Source: Equus caballus
Taxonomy: Eukaryota > Chordata > Mammalia > Perissodactyla > Equidae
DNA length: 64,000 nucleotides
Direction of reading: 5' to 3'
Assembly (NCBI RefSeq): GCF_041296265.1
Contig: NC_091693.1
Location: 7,163,001 to 7,227,000, forward strand
A program made the position numbers and the translations under genes. Positions 1 through 14,900 of this stretch are shown here, piece by piece (the first letter of the stretch is position 1; the number at the start of each line of letters is the position of its first letter). Below the pieces are notes generated by a model. The model searched no databases, was not told where the DNA came from, and saw nothing but the letters and a program-made list of their open reading frames with translations.

Positions 1-1374
1 CGAGGACCCTCAGGATCTGCTCCAGGGAGGCCCGGGTCTGGGGCTCACTCTGCTGTGCCAGCCCCTCACCAAACACCAGCAGCGCATCCACACGCTCAGC
101 TGCCCCACGCAGGTCTGCCTGTAGGGCCTGGGTACACAGGGATGGCATCACTTCCCACACGCGCACCCACCAGGGACCAGAGACCTGGGACCTAGAGTCG
201 CACCGTCCCTTTCCTATCTAGACACCTGGAACACAGAATAAACCCATTTCCTACGCCAGGAAGCTGACACTCACTCCTGAGGCCCTGCCCACCCTCCTAC
301 ATCTTGGCTTCCCACTGCCCACCTGCAGCTGGACCATTCCGCTCTGGGCTGATGCCCAGGGCCCCAGGCCTCGCTCCAGGTCCTGCAGCTGGAGACCCAG
401 CCCCAACAGGCAAAGGTGCAGGTCCCCCTGGTCAACCTCCAATATGTCGCGGGCAGAGATGGGGCACTGGGGAACACAGGGGGCTGAGTCAGGGCTGGTG
501 GGCCAACCAAGACCTTGCCCCCATTCCCATTGCCACTCCTCTTCTGTAGGCTCCTGCCTTCTGGATGCTTCTCTGCAGCAGAGTCCATCTCCGGATCTGC
601 ACCAATGCTGCTCCCACCTGGAGTCCTTCCCAGCAGAGCCAGGCCTGAGGCCCTCTAGTTCAAAGTCTCCAGGTTTTCACGCTCCTGGAAACTTGGACAT
701 GTGGGGCCTGGGGGTCTGGAGAGGGAGGGGGCGATGGAGCTGGATACCCCTACAAGGAACAGGGCTGCATGCAAGCCAGCAATTAAATAATGCTCTCTCA
801 GTTGGTAAAATAATGAGATACTTCCTTAGTGATTGGTAAAGAAGCATTTTCTAGAGCGGCCCTCCCCTCCCAGATGCCCAACACTTTCCCAGCACCATCA
901 CTTCATCTCCCATGTGGAGGGCAGATTCTGGGGGACAGAGAGGAAGTGGGGCTGGCACAGGGTCCCGGGGCACCTCAGCTCACCTCATGGTGTTTGCCCC
1001 CAGCTGGGTCCTCACTGGCAGAGGGTGCTGGCAGTCTGGGAGGGCCAGTAGCAGGCTCATTGCCCCTCAGCCCACCCTGGAAGTGCTCAAGAGGGTCCAA
1101 GGAATCCTGCCCCTGTTTCTGGGCCTGTTCCTGCCTGGTAGGTAGGGGACATTGACAGGCCCCTGGGTGATCCCTGGGACCCATTATCCACCCTGCCCTA
1201 CCCCTGTACCTTTTGGGACCCAAGTTTCAAAAGCCCCAACCCCTACCTGATTCTCTCCTCTCCAGATGCCGGGCAGATGGCGCATCCAACGAGATTCAGT
1301 TCCCTAGGGGCTCCAGGGGGGTGGTTGAGGGGCTCTGAAGGGGGTCTAGGGTCCAGAGGTGGTAGGAGGGCCAT
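1..1374 (-). CDS. SYNE4: SYNE4 (nesprin-4), 5' half, partial
   Basis: Coding exons, in transcript order, are 1247-1374, 984-1134, 323-466 and 1-127 (continuing off the window); each junction has GT/AG signals and phase is kept. The product starts MALLPPLDPRPPSEPLNHPP and contains the blocks LHLCLLGLGLQLQDLERGLG and RVDALLVFGEGLAQQSEP, which match what I recall of human nesprin-4; about 183 residues are visible. The start ATG lies 9 nt inside an exon whose acceptor is at 1384-1385, so a 5' non-coding exon must lie upstream. Family knowledge: SYNE4 is a KASH protein of the outer nuclear membrane that binds SUN proteins and recruits kinesin-1, with a role in cochlear hair cells. The spectrin-like body and the C-terminal membrane/KASH segment lie outside this window, so membrane anchoring cannot be checked here. 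Confidence 0.92.
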
Positions 1375-1972
1375 AGCTGGGGCCTGGGGACAGATAGTCA
1401 ATGAAAATCCCCAGTAAAAGCCCTTTTCCTAGCCAGGGGTAACCCCCCAGACGTCAGCAGGACTCACCCAGGCCTGAGGCAGCCAGGGGCCCAAGGGCCT
1501 GCTGGCTCCACCTCCTTCCAAGGGGAACCTGGAACCAGGTAATTTGACTCCCAGCTCAGGTGACAGAGGCACCACTTAACTCCTTCCTCCCTAGCAGACC
1601 AGTAGCTGGGAACCTTCCAGGCTCACCCTAGCCCTCCCCCCACCGCGAAAGGGTTCCAGATATAACCCCCACACACACCAGAGACCCGGATTCTGCCCCA
1701 CCCAGTGACCCATTCATCTGACCCCAGGGGCCCCACCATCCATCTAAGGTCCCAGATGCATTGCCCCTCGGGAACCCAAGCATCTGGCCCCCACCTCCGA
1801 GAAATCTAAACCCAAAGAAAGATGTTTTGTTTTGTTTTATTTGGAATGGGGCCTTTTCCTGCGGTTCCCATAGTTACTGGGGAAATAACCCCAGAGAGCT
1901 GCCTCTGCCCCAGGGTTCCAAGGTCACAGGGACGCAGCCGTCCGAAGTCGGAGCGGGTCCCGGGGCCCGGCG
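1375..1972. other. SYNE4-ALKBH6 intergenic spacer
   Basis: This stretch of about 600 bp holds the upstream region of SYNE4 (low coordinates) and the 3' UTR of ALKBH6 (high coordinates). SYNE4's non-coding first exon is expected here, but I could not fix its donor. No additional ORF or interspersed repeat is convincing. Confidence 0.6.
1836..1841 (-). terminator. ALKBH6: ALKBH6 poly(A) signal
   Basis: The minus strand reads AATAAA here, about 130 nt downstream of the ALKBH6 stop codon at 1973-1975. It is the first canonical signal after the stop, giving a short 3' UTR. Confidence 0.75.
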
Positions 1973-6178
<4,206 letters not shown>

Positions 6179-6379
6179 CGACACCAACTCCATGCACCCA
6201 GTCCTGTGGGGAGGGGAGGACACGCTGAAGTCACCAAGCCTCCCACCCTCAGGCTATGACCCCACATTCTGCTCTATTGCAGGCCAGGGCCTCACCTCAG
6301 CCCTGTAGTGAAACTCACTTCGTTTCTAAAATCTGAGTCCTTGGCATCGTGATCAAAGCCACCCAGTGAGTCCCCAGGC

Positions 6380-6960
6380 TCCTACCAGGACACCCAGGAC
6401 AGTGAGCACCCAGAACACTCCCCCAAAATCCATCCACTAAGGGCCCATCAAAGTACACATATTTGCCCTCTCAAGCCTCTCACAGAGGGCATCCTCTGAC
6501 CTCACTGGGAGCCTTTCTCAAGAGCTCCACACATAGCCTCCAGGGCTGCATCCCGCAGCCCCTTTAAACACCTTAATTTGAGACCCCATCCTGACAACTT
6601 CAGACTTGCAACCATGAGACTGGCTCTACACCAACATTCAGGGTCCCCATGGACCTTCCTCTAGCCCTTTCAGATACCCAATTCTGAGCACCCTTGTGCC
6701 ACCAATCGGATGAGTCTCCTCACACGCGTCCACTCTCAGTCTCGTCGGATCCCCCTATTCTGGACCCCTCAGACTTCACCTTCCTCAGCGCCCCTTCACT
6801 GCAGCACCCATGGACCTTCAGCTCTGAGCCTGACTCCTCTCAAATGTTCTTCCCTCCCTGAACCTCTTAGAGCCCCCTCTCTGAGTCTTCTAGGACCCCA
6901 CACTCTGAGCTTCCTCAGATCCCCACTCTCAGCCCTCTCGGAGCCCTAGCTCCGCCCTCC
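6380..6960. repeat. C/T-rich degenerate repeat upstream of ALKBH6 exon 2
   Basis: Recurring ctctgag/cctcagaccc-like units (for instance near 6745, 6830, 6875 and 6910) form a pyrimidine-rich stretch between the ALKBH6 promoter and the first coding exon, probably within its 5' UTR intron. No gene is seen in it. Confidence 0.5.
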
Positions 6961-7019
6961 GCCACCCCCAAAACTGACCGTCCACCAGTGTCCCCTCCAA
7001 CATCCAAATTCAACACCCC

Positions 7020-7330
7020 CATTCCCTTCCCAGCCACTTCCGCCCCACGTGTCTGACGCAGAAGCCCTCACACCAATGGGAACTCTCAAAGGCCATGAGG
7101 GTCCGCCTTCCACCCAATCGGCGCCCTCACTCAGTACTGCCCCGCCCCCTCACCCTCGTTCAGCGATAGGCTGCGCCTCCTGGCCTCTAAGCCACTGGGG
7201 ACCCTGCGGAGACGGGTCTTCGTCCGGCACCCACCAATCAGAACTCCAAAACCGAACCTGTCCACACTGCGGAGTGGGCCCAGATGGGAGGGGCAGCCGT
7301 GGCCGCCACGGGAAGGAAAGGAGACTGTAA
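7020..7330 (-). promoter_or_regulatory. ALKBH6: ALKBH6 promoter region (probable)
   Basis: GC-rich DNA just above the ALKBH6 5' end holds three CCAAT boxes (7073-7077, 7114-7118, 7234-7238), a GC box (ccccgccccc near 7141), an ETS-like acttccgcc and a CACGTG E-box near 7045-7055. The TSS is not determinable from sequence. The next gene's poly(A) signal (CLIP3) is only about 150 bp away. Confidence 0.6.
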
Positions 7331-7483
7331 GAAGGGACTTCCCCCAGGCTAGAGCGTCCTATGCCCATGCCGCAGGGAGGCGAGATTGAAGGACTTCCTC
7401 TCCCATCTCCCCTCAGCAAGGGGACAGAGGCAGGGCCTAACTCCCCAAACACTGACCCGACACAGAGAAGCCATAGAAACGTC

Positions 7484-7489
7484 TTTATT
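7484..7489 (-). terminator. CLIP3: CLIP3 poly(A) signal
   Basis: AATAAA on the minus strand, about 1.5 kb past the CLIP3 stop codon, followed by GC-rich sequence of the ALKBH6 promoter. The resulting 3' UTR length fits my memory of human CLIP3. Confidence 0.8.
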
Positions 7490-8990
7490 GAAGGGGGCAG
7501 GGGTCATGCTGAGTTCGGGGACATGCAGTGAAGGGGCAGTCGTGAGCTGTCCTTGGTGGTCAGGGCCCCAGGTCCGCCCTGGACTCCCTGGGCCTTCAGG
7601 GTCTCCCTCAGGCTGTTGCTCTGGCCCGATGCTGAGGTCCTTTGGGGCCAGTGACTCAGATTTGGTGTTTTGGACCTATGACCGGAATGTAGATTGAAAT
7701 GGGGGCTCCCGGATTTGGGGTCCCCTCAAGGCCTTGGGGCCCTTCATGTATTAGATATGGAGGCTTTAGGATTTGAGGTTCCCTTGGGGCAGGGGCTCTT
7801 GGAATTTGGGTGTCTTGAGACCCACGGAGTCGGAGCATTTAAGTCCTCAGGTTTCCAGTGGTGAGAATTCCTGTTTGGGGTCTCCTGGTGCCTATGAGTA
7901 GGGCTTGAGGTGCCCTGGGAGCCCGGGATGCATATCCTGACTGCAGTCTCCTCCATCCCAGGCACAGGGGCCTCCGTGACTGGGGTTTCCAGGGGGGTTG
8001 GGATTGGATTTTTAAATTTGGGATTCCCTGGGGATTTGGGGATTCTGTGATTTTGGGGTCCTGGGAGTTAGGGCCTTGGGGTCTTCTAGGGGCTATAGGA
8101 CTTGGGGGCACAGGGTAGTTTGGGACATATACTCTGGGGTTTGTGATCCCCAGAGTCTCAGAATGGGGCCTCCAAATTTTGGGGTCCCCCAAAGGGGGAA
8201 GTCATTACTTAAAAAATAGAGAATTTTCTGGGAACCTGGCCAGCACAGGGGCTGTAGGCCATGTGGGGTGGGCTTCATACAAGGCACTGGGGGTTTCTTG
8301 AGGGTGCAGAGGGTAGGAAGACTTAGGGGTCCTGTAATTAGCACTTCCAGGACTGTTTTGGTGTCTGTAAATTGGGGGTGACAGTGGGCTGGTTAATGTG
8401 AGTCTCTTCTTGAGGGGTAAGAGCAGGGGCCTTTGTTAATGGAGGGGGTCTCTGATTTCAGTGTAAGGGTTTTGGGGTGACCATGGGAGTCACAACATCT
8501 TGAGGGGACTGATGTTAAATGTGGGATAGCGACAGGAAGGTCTGTTACTCTTACTCTGGAGGTGTGACCTGTGTTTATTTCAAGGAGACTTGATTGGGGG
8601 GTGGTCTTTGTTAATGGGGGAGGGCTCTGATCCAGTGATGAGTGACTCAGGAATGTTCTGCTGTAAAGCATTATATGGAGAAGGTCACCATCATTTGGGG
8701 TGAAGTGGAAATCTGTTAATCGGGGGGTCTGCTCTGAGGGGTTGGGGACAGGGACTAGCCCAAAGGTGCTACACGCAGGGAATCTCTTTCTGGGTAACAC
8801 GGGGTCTGTAGTTGGGGGGTTATGAGGGAATCTGTTAATAATGGGGCCTCAGTGATTGAGGGCTGGCTAATGGGGATCTCTATTCTGGACGTGTTACTGG
8901 GAATCTCTATCTCAGGGTGACTTGGGGGGCTCCTTGTGTCAGGAGACGCTAGAGGGGGCTCTGTGTCTCTTTGTTGGGTGTCCAGGGCCT
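7490..8990 (-). other. CLIP3: CLIP3 3' UTR, repetitive
   Basis: Untranslated sequence between the stop (8991-8993) and the poly(A) signal. On the plus strand it is rich in short ttggggt/ggggtc units, with longer echoes such as gggaatctct at about 8777 and 8908 and ggggatctct near 8872. Open frames across it are proline-rich, low-complexity by-products and are not reported as genes. Confidence 0.7.
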
Positions 8991-11900
8991 CTAAGACTGC
9001 ATCTCCGCCCTCAGCATCCAGGGAAACCAGCAGCAGAAGAGCAGCCTGCAAAGGAGAACCGTGTCACACCCTGATGCGGGGCGGGGGACGTGGGGACCCA
9101 CCCCCCAGCTCTTCCCCGCGTGGCTGGGACTCGGCCTTTCTGGAGTCTGCCTCTGGCTCCCCGGCTGTGCCTTCGCAGGCTCCTGCGGAGTGGAGGGTGT
9201 TCTGCCCCCTCTACCTGCCCCTTACAAGTTGAAGTCACCAGAATTCAGTGTGGGGCCTCACTCCCTGAAGACTGTTTCTGGGTAAGCTGACTAGTCACAA
9301 ATTTTCCTAACCTCTTTTTCCAGCCCCACCCAGAGCTCCAGACCCACGTCCAACGGCTTTGTGGCTGCCTCTCCCTGAACATCCCAGAGGAGAGGGGGCC
9401 AGGGGTTGCTACACACCTGGAGATGGAGTTCTCTGATGCGATGTCCTTTGGGGTCCGGACTGTCGTGAAGGTGCGTTTGGGCTGCGTCACTGAAGGGGAG
9501 GGAAAGGTCTCAGGTGAGGGGATGACAGACCCACCTGTGCCCTCAAGACCCACCCAGACTCCTTGCCATTAATACTTATCCACATTCCCAATACCCAGCT
9601 GGACCCCACATTCTCAATATCCACCTGGACCTCTTATCAATAATATTCCCTGTGTCCCCCAACACCTACCCATGTCCCCAGTGCCTGCCCAGGGCCTTGT
9701 GGCTAACACCTCTATACCCTATAGCACCTGTCCTCTTTGGGATCCTGTCTCATCATTTTCCTGGATTATGTGTCCCCAGTTAAATACTGGAGATTCTGTC
9801 ACCAGCATATACCAGAGAACCCATGGCCCAGACCCCACACTTCAGTCCCCAACTCACTTGTCACTTGATGCACTTTTTTGGCTCCGACGTTGTCCCCAGG
9901 GGGGTCAGTGGATCCACCAATCCTGGGGAGACACAAGGAGTGGGAGGAATCAGAGCCACAAGAGTCCAGGGTCTGACGGGGCTGAGCCCCAGGGGCCCCA
10001 GGCAGAAAGAGCTAGGGCATGGGTGGGTATCCATACTGTCCTGCTGGTCCAAGAGGAGGAGACATCTGAGGGGGGACTAGGGTTCTGGGTGGTGCCCTGG
10101 GCTGGGGTCGGAGTTTGGGCTCACCTCTGAATTCGGGATGCTGGCGCAAAGACTCCATGCCTTGGGGGGCAGGTGAAGTACCGGACGCCAAAGACAGAGC
10201 CGTCATGCTTGCCCGTGGGCTGGTCTAGCTCGATGCCATACCAGTAACCTGCAGCAGGCAGGTGTCAGGATGCCTTGGGGCCCTCCCCCCACCACCGCCC
10301 AGATCCCCGTCCTCACCTGGGGCGAAGTCTGTCTTCCCGTAGAAGCGCACAATGCCTTGCTTCTGGCCCGCGACAAGGACTTGGTCTCCGACCTCAGCCT
10401 TGGCCCCCTCGCGCTGCTGCAGGCTGCCCAGAGACGGGGATGACGAGGGCTTCTTCTTGGCTGGGGGTGGAGGGTACAGGGCATGGGGCTGGGGCCCCCA
10501 TGCCACCCAGAAAGCCCCAAGGTAGAAACTGTGTCCTGGCTCCAATCAGAAGAATTCCAGAGCCTTCCCCAGAACTGGGTGGGTGAGGGGGGTGTCCTTG
10601 GGATTGAAAGGAAACAATCCTCGCTGCCAGAGAACTGGGCGGGGGGACACTTTAGGCCTGAGGGGAAACTGAGTCAAGAACCTGGAGAACCCTAAAATCC
10701 TTTCTCAAAGTTGAGGATATTTGGGCCAAAGGAAAAACTGAGTCACAAAAGTCAGAAACTCAAAGAACTCAGGAACTCTAAAACAAGAGTTTGGGCCTGA
10801 GGAGAAACTGAGTCACAGAAGCTGGGCTCCCCACAGAATATCTTCAAGACTGGTTCTCCTCACCCCTAGGTCTCCCCCTCTGACCTTTGTGTTCCCTGCG
10901 GCCTTTGCCAGTGACACGGGAGAAGTCCATCCGGGGAGTCCGAGGTGTGGAGGTGACCGACGAGGGGGGTGCGTCCACTGCCTTGGAGATCTTGGACACA
11001 GAGGCAAAGAGACCTGCGGGGAAGAGCCTGGGCTGGAGTTGTCCAAGCCTTTGCTCCCTGACCCACCATCATCCCCCAATCCCCATTACCCAATCAGCAG
11101 CATCACAATGACTGAGTGGACCCCACCACCTCCCCTCTGGGCCCCGGGTGGGACTGACCCTGCTTGGGAGGGCAGATGAAGTACCGGACACCCCCAACAC
11201 TGCCATCATTCTTGCCCTCAGGTTCATCCAGCTCCACGCCCACCCACTGGCCACTGGCGAACTCCGTGGTCCCGCAGAACCGCAGCGTGCCCGTCTGAGG
11301 AAACAAGAAAGGATATGGCTTGAGGGGCCCCTGGGAGGCCACAATAGATCACTGGCACACAGGAGCGTGGTGGGGTGGATGAGGGAGCCCCAGGCTCAAC
11401 TCCCAGCTCGGACTTGTCCATTTACTGGCTGTATGACTTAACCTCACTGTGCCTCAATGGCCTCATCTGTGTAATGGGAACAGAAATCGCACCCACCTTA
11501 TAGGATTGTTACAGAGCTGCCCTGTCCAATGCAGTAAATAGCCACTAGACACATATGACAATTTCAATTTAAATTAATTAAAATTAAATTAAAATTTCAT
11601 TTCCCCAGTTGCACTAGCCACATTTCAAGTACTTAATAGCCACATGTGGCCTGTGGCTACTTCACTGGACAGCGCAGACACAGGACATTTCCATCATCTC
11701 AGAAAGGTCCAATGGACAGGCTGTTATAAAGAAGTGAAAGCTCTCAGAACAGGGCCTGGTGCTGAGTAAGGCAGTAAGTGCTGAGTATTATCATCCAGTA
11801 GCTTTCGTCAAGGGACCTCCTGGGCCTCAGTTTCCTCTGGAAAATGGGGTAACAATCCACTGCATAGGTTGGTTGTCTGATTGAAACATTTTTAATATAT

Positions 11901-14900
11901 GTAAAGTTGCCTAGCTGCAGTGGGTGTGGTTATCATCACTGTGTGAGGCTCCTTCACTCTCTGAGCCTCAGTTCCTTGTCTGTCAATGGGCTAATTAATC
12001 ATGCCCACGTCAGGCGGGGGTGTGGACATCGGTGCCTGGCCCACAAAGAGTGCTTAGGAGGCACCAGGCCCTGTTCAAAGCGCTGTACACATTTTAACCA
12101 ACTTAAACCTCATACAACCCCCTGAGATGGGTACTGTTATTTGCTCCATTTTATAGATGAAGAAACTGATGCCCAGAGAGCTGGAATCACTGGGCCCAGG
12201 CCCCACAGCCGGTAAGTGACAAAGCTGAGATTTGCCTGAGGACTCCCTGAGCTCATAACCATTGTGCTGTGCTGCCTCTCTAAGGGGCAGAGATTGTGAT
12301 CACACATCTTCAGACAAAGGGTTTCACCTCTCTGAGCCTCTTACAGTCTTCTGGGCTGTCAAATGGGGAGGGCCAATCCATCCTGCTTTCAGAACTGTCA
12401 CAGGGATGTGATTAGATCATGTACAGAAAGCTTTCCAGATGAGGCTGATGCATGCAAAACTCTTGATTAGGAAACAAAATGTGGCTTTTATGGCTTCTGA
12501 CAGTACAACAAACAAAATCCAAATTCCTTCCAGTGGCCTGCAGGTCTGGTGTGATCCAGACCCTGCTGACCTCTCCACCTCACCCTCCAGTCACATACCC
12601 CTTCCCTCCTCTGGGCCTCTGTACCTGCTGTTTCCTCTGTCTCCATATTTTTGCAGGGTGAGCTCCTTCCCATCTCAGCTCAGACATCACCTCCTCAGAG
12701 AAGCCTTCTTGAAACACCTCAGCTAAAATTATCTCTGCCCTCAGTCAGAGACAATTTACTAAATCTAAGCATTTAATGGTTGTCAAAGCCCTTGTTGCTA
12801 CCAGAAATTATCTTGACTATGGGTTTGCTTTATTGTCTCTCCTTCATTAGAAACGGAACTCCGTGAGAGCCGGGCCAAGGCTGACACAGACCTTTACCCC
12901 CAAGGATGGACTGGGTCCAGTATGGAGCCTGAGCCACCAGATAAGTGAATCAAAGTTGGAAGGCCTGGAGGAATGAGGATTCTCTCTGCCCTCTGGGCCT
13001 TTGACCTGCTCCCCTTACCTGAGACCACTTCTCCCTTTCTTCTCCTGGCTCCTCCTCATCTTCAAGTGGGGGCATACCCCATCACACCCCTGATCGCTCT
13101 GACCTATACTTTTTTCCCAAAGTACTAACCACTCTGGGTGCAGACGTGAGCCCTGACTGGGGACCACGAGGCCAAGGGGGATGCAAATGGGGCAGAGCTG
13201 CACTGATTGCTCTGCTTCTGCTTCCCCATGACAGCCAGGACTGCTCTGGGCTGTCACTGACAGGTGATGGATCTGTCTCCCCACCCCGCCCCAGACCAAG
13301 AGGGTGGGGCACAAAGGAGGCACTCACAGGATGACTATTAGATGAAATAAATACTGTGTGAATGACTGGGAGGGTGGGCAGACAAAGGGGTGAGTCTGCA
13401 CTCTGCCCAAGGACCAGCTCTGAGGGATGAAGGATGAGTCCCCCCCCTGGCCTCCCTCCTAGTCCCTGACCTTCTGGCCATCCAGCAGCACGCGGTCTCC
13501 CAGGCGCAGGCCCAGTGCGCTAAGCATGAGATTGCCTGGGACGTTGTCATAGTTGGGCAGTGTGACCTTGGGGAGGGCACAGGAGAGTGGCACAGCCTCC
13601 TCCAGTAACGTTCGCAGCTCCTTGGCCACCAGCGCCGCCTCTGCTTTGTCCAGGGACATGTCCATGGGGTCTGGAACCACCTCTGCCGGCACCTGTCCCT
13701 TTCGGTTCTGGGAGCCAATGGGAAGAGAGAGGGCGAGGACTCAGTGGTGCAGGCTATGCCCCCACAGAGCCCATGCCCCCAGAGACCCAGGATCTTGGTG
13801 AAGCAGAGGTGGGACTAGCTCATACCCTGGGCCAATGGAATAAGAAGGGCTGGGGCATTAAAGTGCAGACCTCGTCCCCAGGGAAGTCCACCCCTGAGAC
13901 CTCATGCTGAGGTGGGACTGGGGTGGGGCCAATAGGGAATGAAGGTCACCCTTCAGTGCTGTAGACCATGCCTTCAGGGAGCCACGCCCCCAGAGACCCC
14001 AAGCCCGGAATGGGACCATGTGAGGGATGAACATTGAAAATGGGCTCCTGTGGTACTGGGACGGGTCCAACTGGGCCAGTGGGTAGTGAGGAGAGGCAGG
14101 GCCTCAGGGCCACAGGCCATGTCTCCCCAGGATATGTGTGCCTGGGGTGCTGCAGAGTAATTCATGTTGGGGATGGGACCTGGAAATGGATGGGTGGGCA
14201 ATCAAAGATCACACTGAGGGCTTATGGGGGCCCAACCCTCTCATTTGCCAAGGGTCTCAGCTTGACTTTCTTCATCATCCCGAAATGCTGTCTACCCACA
14301 ATCATGGGGTCAGCCAGGATTGAAAGAAGATATTCCTTGCTGGGTGACCCCAGACAAATCACTTACTCTCTTTGCCTCAGTTTCCCCACTATAAAATAGG
14401 GCTCATAATAGAGTCACCTGACATATCATGAATGCTAAATAAATGTCAGCTATCATTTCATTTGTTGAACATACAGATGATTTTTGTAATATTTTGAGAG
14501 CTTTCAGAAACGCAAGTGGTTCTGCCCCCTCCCCCCCATCCTCTGCAGAGGCCTGCTGGCGGGAAGTGGGGAGGGGAGCAGGGAGAAGGAAGATGATGGG
14601 CACTGGGCCAGGGTGGCAGTACCCGCAGGGCCGGGTTGGCGCCGTGCTCCAGCAAACATTTGGCGGCTCCCAGGCAAAGGTTGGAGGCAGCGATGTGCAG
14701 GGCTGAGCCGTGGTTGAAGTCACTGCATGTGGAGTTCACCACTGGGAAGTGGGGAGAGGAGGGCTCCGGATGAGCGTCCTCGGCACCCGCCCTCCCTCTG
14801 CCTTCCAGCCCCCATCTCTCAACCACAGGCAACCTCTGCTGTAGAGCGCCGCCCTACCCCGCCTTCTCGGCCACGCCCCTCCCGACCAGGTCCTGCCCTG

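Noticed and set aside
7656-8350. Proline-rich open frames on the minus strand in the CLIP3 3' UTR
   Set aside because: They lie downstream of the conserved stop and derive from G-rich repeat units; no splice or start context supports translation.
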